Below, in pieces: positions 8,130 through 15,432 of a stretch of DNA of 53,607 nt. The stretch is from Nitrospiraceae bacterium UBA2166 (GTDB lineage Bacteria > Nitrospirota > Nitrospiria > Nitrospirales > UBA2166): NCBI GenBank assembly GCA_002328825.1, contig DCWI01000037.1, positions 1 through 53,607 of the forward strand. Direction: 5' to 3'. The translations under genes and the position numbers were made by a program. Under the pieces are notes generated by a model. It had not been told where the DNA came from. It saw only the letters and a list, made by a program, of their open reading frames with translations, and searched no databases. Position 1 is the stretch's first letter. Each line of letters starts with the position of its first letter.

Positions 8130-8672
8130 GTGAAGACTACTCCAGACGATAACAATCTAAAAGATACTGTTGTTTTCATTAATCGCGTTTCAAAAGTGGT
8201 CAAAGGCGGGAAGCGCTTCCAGTTCACTGCTCTTGTTGTTGTGGGTGATGGGCAAGGATGGGTTGGTATGGGAAAAGGTAAAGGGAAAGAAGTTACTGGG
8301 GCCATTGCAAAAGGTGTTCAGCAAGCGAAAAAAAATCTTTGTAATGTTTTTATTAAAGATGGGACCATTCCCTATATGGTAGATGGATGTTTTGGTGCGG
8401 AGCATGTAGTTCTTCGGCCGGCTCCTCCAGGCACGGGTATCATCGCAGGAGGTGCTGTTCGATCGGTGATGGAGCTAGCAGGGATTCATAACGTGACCAC
8501 CAAGATCATTGGGCGTGGAAATCCTTTTAACGCGCTGCGGGCAACATTGAATGGACTTAGGTCGCTTCGAAATCCTTTACAGGTTCTTCAAGAGCGCAAA
8601 GGTGGAGCTTCGGTGGTAGCTGAAGACTCTGGATACGCTGGGGTGGAGGTTGGTCATGGCAAAGAAAGCTGA
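8130..8672 (+). CDS. rpsE: 30S ribosomal protein S5
   Basis: S5 takes part in decoding fidelity and mRNA unwinding. The 180 residues contain the N-terminal double-stranded-RNA-binding-like domain (VVFINRVSKVVKGGKRFQF, VGDGQGWVGMGKGK) and the C-terminal domain with PPGTGIIAGGAVRSVMELAG. GTG start at 8130 after a weak GAGG. The 3' end overlaps the start of rpmD by 17 nt. Confidence 0.96.
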   Translation: MKTTPDDNNLKDTVVFINRVSKVVKGGKRFQFTALVVVGDGQGWVGMGKGKGKEVTGAIAKGVQQAKKNLCNVFIKDGTIPYMVDGCFGAEHVVLRPAPPGTGIIAGGAVRSVMELAGIHNVTTKIIGRGNPFNALRATLNGLRSLRNPLQVLQERKGGASVVAEDSGYAGVEVGHGKES

Positions 8673-8856
8673 CTCCCCAACTCTTTTAGCGATCACACTA
8701 AAGCGAAGTGGAATTGGTTGTCTTCCTGTGCAGCGTCTTGTGTTGCGGGGGTTGGGCTTTCGTCGTTTGCAGCAAACTGTGGTGTGTCCGGATACGCCAC
8801 AGGTGAGGGGGTTGATTCGTAAAGTGAATCACCTTGTTGAGGTGCAGGACGTATGA
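8656..8856 (+). CDS. rpmD: 50S ribosomal protein L30
   Basis: A single-domain L30 of 66 residues. ATG 8656 lies 6 nt after GGTGGAGG and starts MAKKADSPTLLAITLKRSGIG; a TTG at 8650 is possible but less well placed. The core GLGFRRLQQTVVCPDTPQVRGLIRKVNHLVEV matches the family. Both ends overlap neighbours (17 nt with rpsE, 4 nt with rplO), so it is translationally coupled. Confidence 0.93.
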   Translation: MAKKADSPTLLAITLKRSGIGCLPVQRLVLRGLGFRRLQQTVVCPDTPQVRGLIRKVNHLVEVQDV

Positions 8857-9341
8857 TGGAACAGGAACTCGCAGAACGACAGCCTCGGATAGAATTGCAT
8901 CTTCTCAGGCCTGCGCAGGGATCGAAGAAACGATCCAAGCGTATTGGGCGTGGAGTAGGGTCTGGGCGAGGAAAAACATCGGGAAAGGGGCATAAGGGGC
9001 AAAAGGCTCGTGCTGGAGGAGGAAAAGGACCTGGTTTTGAAGGGGGGCAGATGCCTTTGGTTCGGCGAATTCCAAAGCGCGGGTTTACTAATATTTTCAA
9101 GAAAGAGTACGCGATTGTAAACCTTGATTCGCTTGCGCGAGTTCAAGATCATGAAACAATTACTCCGAGTGTTCTTGCCGAAGCAAACTTGATTCGCAAA
9201 TCTTCTAACCTTGTGAAGATTTTGGGTGAAGGAACGGTAAGTAAGGCAATGGTTGTGAAAGCACACCGCTTCAGCCGAGTCGCAGTAGAGAAGATTGAAG
9301 CCTCTGGCGGATCAATCGAGGTGCTTGAGAAGCGTGTTTGA
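8853..9341 (+). CDS. rplO: 50S ribosomal protein L15
   Basis: L15 is a late 50S assembly protein. The 162 residues have the extended glycine/arginine-rich N-terminal tail (RIGRGVGSGRGKTSGKGHKG) and the GFEGGQMPLVRRIPKRGF motif. It carries about 20 extra residues before the canonical start of the family, and tandem ATGs at 8853 and 8856 are both possible. The secY start lies inside its last codons. Confidence 0.95.
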   Translation: MMEQELAERQPRIELHLLRPAQGSKKRSKRIGRGVGSGRGKTSGKGHKGQKARAGGGKGPGFEGGQMPLVRRIPKRGFTNIFKKEYAIVNLDSLARVQDHETITPSVLAEANLIRKSSNLVKILGEGTVSKAMVVKAHRFSRVAVEKIEASGGSIEVLEKRV

Positions 9342-10647
9342 GCGGATTGTCATAAGCATAAGGAATATTTTCAAGATTCCGGAGCTTCGTCAGCGGCTTT
9401 TGTTCACTGTTGCGATGCTTGCAGTGTTTCGAGTGGGTGCCCATATTCCTACGCCAGGGATCAATAATGCCGAGTTGAGTCGGTTTTTGCACGAACAGGG
9501 TGGGGCATTGCTTGGATTTTTGGACATTTTTTCTGGCGGAGCCTTGTCTCGCCTGACGATCTTTGCGCTGGGAATCATGCCGTATATTAGCGCGTCTATC
9601 ATCATTCAACTTTTAACAGTCGTGATTCCGCACTTGTCCAAACTGTCAAAGGAAGGGGAGCGAGGTCGGAAGAAGATTATTCAATATACTCGTTTTGGGA
9701 CAGTAGGAATTGCTCTCGTCCAGTCTTTTGGAATATCTGTTGGCTTGGAGGGAATGAATGAAGGTGTCTTTGTTCAAACGCCGGGCTGGGCGTTTCGGTT
9801 AACGGCGATGATCACGTTGACTGCTGGAACCACCTTTCTTATGTGGCTTGGTGAGCAGATTACTGAACGCGGTGTTGGTAATGGTATTTCTTTGATTATT
9901 TTCGCTGGAATCATTGCAGGAATGCCTAGCGCTATTTTCAACACCTATGAACTCTATTCTAGCGGACAACTTAGTCCTGTGTTGCTTGTGGTGCTGGCTG
10001 TTGTCATGCTTATAGTGGTTGCTGGAATCGTGTTTTTGGAAAGTAGTCGTCGAAAGATACTGGTTCAGTACGCAAAAAGGATGGTTGGAAAGCGAGTATA
10101 TGGTGGGCAAAGTACCCATATTCCGCTCAAGATTAACACCGCGGGGGTGATTCCACCAATTTTCGCGTCATCAATCATTGCATTTCCTGCAACGATTGCT
10201 GGTTTTGTGCAGGTGCCTTGGATTCAAGCTGCTGGACAACAGTTGGCCCCAGGCTCGCTATTCTACACGTTAGTCTACGTCAGCATGATTATATTCTTTT
10301 GTTTTTTTTACACCGCAGTGGTTCTTAATCCCGTCGATATGTCTGACAATATGAGAAAGTATGGAGGCTTTATCCCTGGTATTCGTCCGGGACAGCGAAC
10401 CTCGGATTACATCTACAAAGTTCTGACGAGAATTACCTTTTTTGGTTCGATCTATTTGGCAATTGTGTGTGTTATCCCTGAGGTATTGATTTATCGGATT
10501 GGTTTGCCTTTCTATTTTGGAGGTACGTCTCTCTTGATTGTCGTTGGAGTTGGATTGGATACTGCACAGCAGATCGAGTCACACATGCTCATGCGCAATT
10601 ACGAAGGGTTTTTAGCAAAAGGACGCTTGCGTGGGCGAAGTGGCTAA
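9334..10647 (+). CDS. secY: Protein translocase subunit SecY
   Basis: SecY forms the protein-conducting channel of the Sec translocon with SecE and SecG. From GTG 9334 it is 437 residues, matching the family, with ten predicted membrane segments. Hallmarks include RVGAHIPTPGI in the first segment and plug region, LGIMPYISASIIIQLL, the cytoplasmic loops and KINTAGVIPPIFASSI. GTG 9334 overlaps rplO by 8 nt; the longer in-frame extension into rplO is rejected as it lacks SecY character. Confidence 0.97.
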   Translation: MFERIVISIRNIFKIPELRQRLLFTVAMLAVFRVGAHIPTPGINNAELSRFLHEQGGALLGFLDIFSGGALSRLTIFALGIMPYISASIIIQLLTVVIPHLSKLSKEGERGRKKIIQYTRFGTVGIALVQSFGISVGLEGMNEGVFVQTPGWAFRLTAMITLTAGTTFLMWLGEQITERGVGNGISLIIFAGIIAGMPSAIFNTYELYSSGQLSPVLLVVLAVVMLIVVAGIVFLESSRRKILVQYAKRMVGKRVYGGQSTHIPLKINTAGVIPPIFASSIIAFPATIAGFVQVPWIQAAGQQLAPGSLFYTLVYVSMIIFFCFFYTAVVLNPVDMSDNMRKYGGFIPGIRPGQRTSDYIYKVLTRITFFGSIYLAIVCVIPEVLIYRIGLPFYFGGTSLLIVVGVGLDTAQQIESHMLMRNYEGFLAKGRLRGRSG

Positions 10648-10685
10648 TTAGGCTTGAGAAACGAGACGAAGCAGGATTTGGCAAC

Positions 10686-11435
10686 ATGGTTATTTTGAAG
10701 TCAGAGGAAGAGATTCGGTGTATGGCAAAGGCATCTAAGCTTGTTGCGGATGGGTTAACCATGCTGAAATCAATGGTTTGTCCGGGGGTCTTGCCCGTTG
10801 ATCTTGATAGTGCGGCGGAGGATTTTATTCGAACTCGCGGCGGTATTCCGGCGTTCAAGGGATATCGAGGATTTCCCGCAACCTTATGTGTGTCTGTGAA
10901 TGATCAGGTGGTGCATGGTATTCCGTTACGTCGTCCTTTGGAAAAGGGGGACATTGTAGGACTCGATTTGGGTGCGATCGTTGAAGGGTTTTATGGTGAT
11001 TCGGCAGTGACCGTGGCTGTTGGAACGATCTCTGATGATGCACAGCGTCTGATATCAGTAACTGAAGAGTCTTTACATCAAGGGATTGCCAAGGCTGTGG
11101 TAGGAAATCGATTGTCCGATATTTCTCACGCGATTCAAACATATGTAGAAGAAGCAGGGTTTTCAATTGTAAGAGAATTTGTTGGTCATGGTATTGGGAG
11201 GGATTTGCATGAAGACCCTCAGATTCCTAACTATGGGCTTCCCGGTCAGGGGCCGCGTTTAAGAAAAGGTATGGTGCTGGCAATTGAGCCGATGGTTAAT
11301 GAAGGGGCTCCAGACGTCCGTGTGCTAGATGATCAGTGGACGGCGGTGACGAAGGATGGAAGTTTCTCTGCTCATTTTGAACATACTCTTGTGGTTATGA
11401 ATGGGCAGCCAACTATTTTGACTCAATCATCTTGA
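10686..11435 (+). CDS. map: Methionine aminopeptidase, type I
   Basis: Removes the initiator methionine from new proteins. The 249-residue product is the short type Ia form without an N-terminal zinc-finger extension. Metal ligands are visible: the DLGAIVEGFYGD region (two Asp), the histidine of VGHGIGRDLHEDP, the glutamate of LAIEPM, and the C-terminal glutamate in HFEHT. It follows secY by 38 nt, so the usual adk gene is absent here. Confidence 0.96.
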   Translation: MVILKSEEEIRCMAKASKLVADGLTMLKSMVCPGVLPVDLDSAAEDFIRTRGGIPAFKGYRGFPATLCVSVNDQVVHGIPLRRPLEKGDIVGLDLGAIVEGFYGDSAVTVAVGTISDDAQRLISVTEESLHQGIAKAVVGNRLSDISHAIQTYVEEAGFSIVREFVGHGIGRDLHEDPQIPNYGLPGQGPRLRKGMVLAIEPMVNEGAPDVRVLDDQWTAVTKDGSFSAHFEHTLVVMNGQPTILTQSS

Positions 11436-11469
11436 TTACAAGCGGACAACTTATTCATATTAGCTAGGG

Positions 11470-11697
11470 ATGGCAAAAGAAGGGGTAATAGAGGTAACTG
11501 GTATAGTGCAGGAGACTCTTCCCAACGCGATGTTTCGTGTTGAGTTGGAGAAAGGCCATCTTATACTTGCTCATGTTTCTGGGAAAATGAGGATGCGTTT
11601 TATTCGGATTTTGCCGGGTGACAGAGTTCAGGTTGAACTTTCTCCATATGACCTTACTCGGGGGCGAATTACCTATCGCATGAGGGGTGACAAATGA
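11470..11697 (+). CDS. infA: Translation initiation factor IF-1
   Basis: IF-1 binds the 30S A site during initiation. The 75 residues form the S1-like OB fold, with MAKEGVIEVTGIVQETLPNAMFRVEL, GKMRMRFIRILPGDRV and the C-terminal PYDLTRGRITYR. The ATG at 11470 and the map-infA-rpmJ order are typical. Its stop overlaps the rpmJ ATG by 3 nt (ATGA). Confidence 0.97.
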   Translation: MAKEGVIEVTGIVQETLPNAMFRVELEKGHLILAHVSGKMRMRFIRILPGDRVQVELSPYDLTRGRITYRMRGDK

Positions 11698-11807
11698 AAG
11701 TGCGATCATCTGTGGGGCCGATTTGCTCCAAGTGCAAAGTTATTCGGCGGTATGGTGTAGTTCGCGTGATTTGTGTGGATCCTCGGCATAAGCAAAGGCA
11801 AGGTTAA
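11694..11807 (+). CDS. rpmJ: 50S ribosomal protein L36, zinc-binding type
   Basis: I read this small gene directly from the sequence. ATG 11694 overlaps the infA stop as ATGA and encodes 37 residues starting MKVRSSVGPICSKC and ending DPRHKQRQG. It has the zinc knuckle C-X2-C, then C and H (CVDPRH) of the C+ form of L36. It completes the spc cluster; rpsM follows after 63 nt. Confidence 0.95.
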   Translation: MKVRSSVGPICSKCKVIRRYGVVRVICVDPRHKQRQG

Positions 11808-11870
11808 TTGTGCTTGAGAGGTAGGAAGAGAGTATGAGTTGTGAATGAACGGGGGTGTAGGGATTGAGGT

Positions 11871-12251
11871 ATGGCTAGGATTTCTGGTGTAGATCTACCA
11901 CGCGAGAGGCCAGTGCACGTTGCTCTTACAGCTATCTACGGGATTGGTCGTTCGGCAGCGCTCCACATCCTTGAGAAAACTGGTGTGCCGATAGGGATTC
12001 GTGTGAAGGATCTTGAAGAGCCTCAGGTGCTCAAGATTCGAGATGCTATCGAAAAAACATATCAAGTCGAAGGGGATTTGCGTAGGCAACTTGCTGGAAA
12101 TATCAAAAGACTTGTTGATATTGGATGTTATCGTGGTCTTCGTCATCGGCGAAATCTTCCGTTGAGAGGTCAACGGACGAAGACTAACGCACGAACGTGC
12201 AAAGGGCCGCGAAAGTCCATTGGGCGTGCAAAAAAACCGGTACGTAAATAA
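11871..12251 (+). CDS. rpsM: 30S ribosomal protein S13
   Basis: S13 lies in the 30S head and contacts the P-site tRNA and S19. The 126 residues contain MARISGVDLP, the helix-hairpin-helix YGIGRSAALHILEKTG, and the C-terminal RHRRNLPLRGQRTKTNARTCKGP. First gene of the alpha part, 63 nt after rpmJ, with GGGATTGAGG just ahead of the ATG. Confidence 0.97.
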   Translation: MARISGVDLPRERPVHVALTAIYGIGRSAALHILEKTGVPIGIRVKDLEEPQVLKIRDAIEKTYQVEGDLRRQLAGNIKRLVDIGCYRGLRHRRNLPLRGQRTKTNARTCKGPRKSIGRAKKPVRK

Positions 12252-12260
12252 GGACAATCC

Positions 12261-12644
12261 ATGGGTGCGCGAAAAGGTAAAAAGAAAGAACGAAAAAATG
12301 TTCAGAGCGGGATCGCTCACATTCAAGCATCTTTTAATAATACACTGGTATCCATCACGGATCTCGGTGGGAATGTGATTGTGTGGGCAAGTGCTGGAAC
12401 CGAAGGTTTTAAGGGCTCCCGAAAAAGTACACCGTTTGCAGCACAGCGCGCTGCTGATGCTGCGGCACGGAAGGCTCAGGAGCATGGGATGCGACAGCTT
12501 GACGTGTACGTCAATGGTCCTGGGTCAGGGCGTGAATCTGCGATTCGTGCTCTGCAGGCTTCTGGTTTGCGGATTAATGTGATTCGAGATGTTACTCCAA
12601 TTCCACACAATGGTTGTCGTCCTTCGAAGCGACGGAGAGTATAA
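12261..12644 (+). CDS. rpsK: 30S ribosomal protein S11
   Basis: S11 forms the 30S platform by the mRNA exit. The 127 residues include GIAHIQASFNNTLVSITDLGGN, the GFKGSRKSTPFAAQ motif and the C-terminal DVTPIPHNGCRPSKRRRV. It is 9 nt after rpsM. Confidence 0.97.
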   Translation: MGARKGKKKERKNVQSGIAHIQASFNNTLVSITDLGGNVIVWASAGTEGFKGSRKSTPFAAQRAADAAARKAQEHGMRQLDVYVNGPGSGRESAIRALQASGLRINVIRDVTPIPHNGCRPSKRRRV

Positions 12645-12662
12645 AGATGTTGATGAGGGGTT

Positions 12663-13295
12663 ATGGCTAGATATACTGGATCCATTTGCCGGTATTGCCG
12701 GCGAGAATCGATAAAGTTGTTCTTGAAGGGAACGCGTTGTTTGACAGATAAATGCGCTGTTGAGCGACGAAATTATATTCCTGGGCAACACGGACAAAAG
12801 AAAACAAGGCGGCGTATTTCGGAGTATAGCCGACAGTTGAGAGAGAAACAGAAGCTGAAGCGAATTTATGGTCTTCTTGAACGACAGTTTGTTTTTACCT
12901 TTGAAAAGGCTGAGCGTCTAAAGGGAATGACGGGGGATAATTTGGTTAGTCTCCTCGAACGTCGTCTTGATAATGTTACTTATCGCTTGGGGCTTGCAAC
13001 CTCTAGAAAGGCTGCTCGTCAGTTGGTCAATCATGGGCATATTATGGTTAATAGCAAGAAGGTTGACATTCCGTCATTTCTTGTGAAGACAGATGATGTG
13101 ATTGAAGTACGGCTGCGAAGTAGAGAGAACGTGGCGATAAAAGCGTCAGTTGAATCCGTAGAGAGCCGAGGAATTCCGCCTTGGCTTGAATGGGATCACA
13201 CTCACTTGAAAGGGGCGGTACGTGGGTTGCCAACCAAGGAAGACGCTGCCATTCCTGTTGACGAGCAGCTTGTGGTAGTTTTGTATTCCCGATGA
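12663..13295 (+). CDS. rpsD: 30S ribosomal protein S4, zinc-binding type
   Basis: S4 starts 30S assembly and, in E. coli, represses the alpha operon. The 210 residues contain an N-terminal zinc site (CRYC, then C-X4-C as CLTDKC) like S4 of Thermus and Bacillus stearothermophilus, unlike the zinc-free E. coli form. The S4 RNA-binding domain is at LERRLDNVTYRLGLATSRKAARQ. It follows rpsK by 18 nt and precedes rpoA. Confidence 0.97.
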   Translation: MARYTGSICRYCRRESIKLFLKGTRCLTDKCAVERRNYIPGQHGQKKTRRRISEYSRQLREKQKLKRIYGLLERQFVFTFEKAERLKGMTGDNLVSLLERRLDNVTYRLGLATSRKAARQLVNHGHIMVNSKKVDIPSFLVKTDDVIEVRLRSRENVAIKASVESVESRGIPPWLEWDHTHLKGAVRGLPTKEDAAIPVDEQLVVVLYSR

Positions 13296-13332
13296 TCACC
13301 CATATTTTATACCTGTGGAGAGGAACTGACTC

Positions 13333-14313
13333 ATGGTGAAAGAGTTGAAGGGGTTCACTGTCCCTGGGAAAATTGAGATTGAACGAGATACTTTGACATC
13401 TCACTATGGAAAGATTGTAGCTGAGCCTCTAGAACGTGGATTTGGAATGACGTTGGGCAATACCCTTCGTCGTGTGATCCTTTCGTCGTTATATGGAGCA
13501 GCCGTGACATCGGTGAAGATTGAGGGAGTGCTTCATGAGTTTTCGACTATCCGTGGTGTGACGGAAGATGTGACTGAAATCATTCTAAATATCAAAAGGT
13601 TGAGGTTTAAAATCCATACTGATGAACCGAAAACTCTTAGGATCAAGAAAAAGGGCCAAGGCGAGGTCAAGGGAAGTGATATTACTAACGATAGTGGTAT
13701 CGATCTTCTCACCCCAGATATTCACATTGCCACGCTCGATAAAAGTGCTGCGATCGATATTGCTATGGTGGTGCAGCGGGGAAGGGGCTACGTGCCATCA
13801 GAGCGGCAGCAGTTGGATGGTGTGGAGATTGGGGTGATTCCCGTTGATGCTGTTTTTACGCCGACCAAACGGGTAAATTTTCATGTTGAAAATGCGCGCG
13901 TTGGTCAGATGACGGATTATGATAAGTTGATTATGGAGATATGGACCGATGGAAGCGTCGATCCTGAAGAGGCTGTGGCAACCGCGGCAAAAATTATTAG
14001 AGGACACCTTGATATTTTTATCCCCAAATCCGAACTTGAAACACCTGCAGGAGTTGTTCCTGCGGAAGATGATTCGGTTGAAATAAACAAGTATCTCACA
14101 CGTAGTGTCAGCGAGCTTGAGCTTTCAGTGCGGGCTGCAAATTGTCTCAAAAATGCCAAGATCAAAACTATTGGAGATCTCGTTCAAAAAACGGAAGGTG
14201 AAATGTTGAGGACGAAGAACTTTGGGAAAAAGTCGCTAACCGAGATCAAGGAAATGTTGATTGAGATGGGGTTAGGACTTGGAATAACACCTGAAAAGAC
14301 ACCGAAAAACTAG
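13333..14313 (+). CDS. rpoA: RNA polymerase subunit alpha
   Basis: The alpha subunit dimerises to scaffold beta and beta-prime. The 326 residues comprise the N-terminal domain (GFGMTLGNTLRRVILSSLYGAAVTSVKIEGVLHEFSTI, broken here into parts for reading) and the C-terminal domain with two HhH-like segments (ANCLKNAKIKTIGDLVQKTE; FGKKSLTEIKEML) that bind UP elements and activators. It sits 37 nt after rpsD with an AGAGGAACTG Shine-Dalgarno region. Confidence 0.97.
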   Translation: MVKELKGFTVPGKIEIERDTLTSHYGKIVAEPLERGFGMTLGNTLRRVILSSLYGAAVTSVKIEGVLHEFSTIRGVTEDVTEIILNIKRLRFKIHTDEPKTLRIKKKGQGEVKGSDITNDSGIDLLTPDIHIATLDKSAAIDIAMVVQRGRGYVPSERQQLDGVEIGVIPVDAVFTPTKRVNFHVENARVGQMTDYDKLIMEIWTDGSVDPEEAVATAAKIIRGHLDIFIPKSELETPAGVVPAEDDSVEINKYLTRSVSELELSVRAANCLKNAKIKTIGDLVQKTEGEMLRTKNFGKKSLTEIKEMLIEMGLGLGITPEKTPKN

Positions 14314-14347
14314 GTTATCTACAGGCTTACGATAGGACTAGAGTTAT

Positions 14348-14743
14348 ATGCGTCACCGCAAAGATGGAAGACAGCTTGGTCGAAATACAGCACACAGGAA
14401 AGCCCTCTTTCGAAGCCTTCTTACTGCATTGCTTGATCATGGGCGGATCGAGACGACCTCAGCAAAGGCAAAAGAGTTGAAGGGGCTGGCCGATCGAATG
14501 ATTACGCTTGGAAAGTCTGGGACGCTTGCAGCGAGGCGAATTGCCTTGGCGCGTGTGTGGAAAAAAAGCGTCGTGGCGAAATTGTTTACTGAAATTGCAC
14601 CTCGGTTTGTGGATCGATCGGGTGGGTATACTAGGATTATTAAGACACGCAGGCGGGTGGGGGATGGTGCGGAGATGGTTGCGATTGAGCTTGTGTCGCA
14701 GGCCGAACACACGTCAGTAGTGGAACAGAAACCATCAACTTAG
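14348..14743 (+). CDS. rplQ: 50S ribosomal protein L17
   Basis: The last alpha-operon gene; L17 lies near the tunnel exit. The 131 residues start MRHRKDGRQLGRNTAHRKALFRSL and contain GGYTRIIKTRRRVGDGAEMVAIEL, both family hallmarks. It follows rpoA by 34 nt. groES begins 16 nt further on, with no visible terminator between them. Confidence 0.96.
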   Translation: MRHRKDGRQLGRNTAHRKALFRSLLTALLDHGRIETTSAKAKELKGLADRMITLGKSGTLAARRIALARVWKKSVVAKLFTEIAPRFVDRSGGYTRIIKTRRRVGDGAEMVAIELVSQAEHTSVVEQKPST

Positions 14744-14759
14744 TTAAGGAGAATGAAAA

Positions 14760-15092
14760 ATGGGATTACGACCGCTCCATGATTGGGTTATGGTCAAGCC
14801 GGCTGATGAGTTGGGCCAGTCTGCAGGGGGGATTTTGATTCCAGAGTCTTCTCAGGAAAAACCAAAACAAGGAACCATTCTTGCTGTTGGGGATGGGCGA
14901 GAGAAGGACAAGGATGATGAGAATGATCGCAGGCCTAAGTCCAAGGAGAAGGTTGAAAAGATATTTGTGAGGACAATTTTGAAGCCAGGGCAAGTAATTA
15001 TCTACGACCAGTGGGCAGGCCAAAAGGTTGAATTCGATGGAGAAGAGATAGTTATGGTGAAAGAATCTGAAGTCCTAGGAACTGTTGAGTAG
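14760..15092 (+). CDS. groS: GroES-like co-chaperonin with a charged loop insertion
   Basis: The heptameric GroES lid caps GroEL. This 110-residue product has the usual beta-barrel ends (LRPLHDWVMVKP at the N-terminus; FDGEEIVMVKESEVLGTVE at the C-terminus) and a mobile loop with GGILIP that binds GroEL. It is about 14 residues longer than usual because of a very charged stretch around residues 47-64 (GREKDKDDENDRRPKSKEK), where the roof hairpin normally lies. Start ATG 14760 has AAGGAG at 14746-14751. No groEL follows; it lies 16 nt after rplQ and is likely co-transcribed with the ribosomal genes. It may be a secondary GroES, but a groEL elsewhere is expected. Confidence 0.9.
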   Translation: MGLRPLHDWVMVKPADELGQSAGGILIPESSQEKPKQGTILAVGDGREKDKDDENDRRPKSKEKVEKIFVRTILKPGQVIIYDQWAGQKVEFDGEEIVMVKESEVLGTVE

Positions 15093-15187
15093 CCCCGCCG
15101 ACATCGCGTAATATCGACGACCGAACAAGATACTAACTACAGTACAAGCCCAATTTTCTTCATCCCGCGGATGACTTAGCGGGGCTA
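15090..15187. other. Inverted repeat spanning the convergent groES/rpmB gap
   Basis: A perfect 9-nt arm TAGCCCCGC (15090-15098) is matched by GCGGGGCTA (15179-15187), so both arms contain the stop codon of the adjoining gene. A shorter inner pair, CATCGCG with CGCGGATG, could extend a folded structure. The loop is long and no strong U-run follows on either strand, so a shared transcription end structure is possible but unproven. Confidence 0.4.
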
Positions 15188-15379
15188 ACTTGCCTTTTTC
15201 TCGACAAATCCACTGCGTATGCACCTGGTGCACGCTCGGATGCGTTTTCCTGCTCCATTAATCTTTGCCCGAACAGTTTGAAGATTAATAGCAAATATTC
15301 TTTTTGTTCTGTTATTCGCATGGCTTACGTTGTTTCCAACCATCCGTTTTCGCCCACACAAATCACACGCCCGTGCCAT
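15185..15379 (-). CDS. rpmB: 50S ribosomal protein L28, zinc-binding type
   Basis: L28 is a late-binding 50S protein. The 64 residues start MARACDLCGRKRMVGNNVSHANNR, the family start, and carry two CXXC pairs (CDLC and CTRC) forming a zinc ribbon. The ATG at 15379 on the minus strand follows AAGGAGC. It is convergent with groES and divergent from recG, and stands alone rather than with rpmG. Confidence 0.94.
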   Translation of the reverse strand: MARACDLCGRKRMVGNNVSHANNRTKRIFAINLQTVRAKINGAGKRIRACTRCIRSGFVEKKAS

Positions 15380-15390
15380 CTTATAGCTCC

Positions 15391-15418
15391 TTGTTGCTTC
15401 CCTAAGGGACGGTATGCT
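15391..15418 (+). promoter_or_regulatory. Candidate sigma-70 promoter for recG
   Basis: TTGTTG (15391-15396), a 16-nt spacer and TATGCT (15413-15418) lie in the rpmB-recG divergent gap. The predicted transcript start near 15425 would leave only about 8 nt before ATG 15433, which hints that the recG start at 15478 may be the real one. This is a visual match only. Confidence 0.3.
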
Positions 15419-15432
15419 ATCACAGCTTCGCT

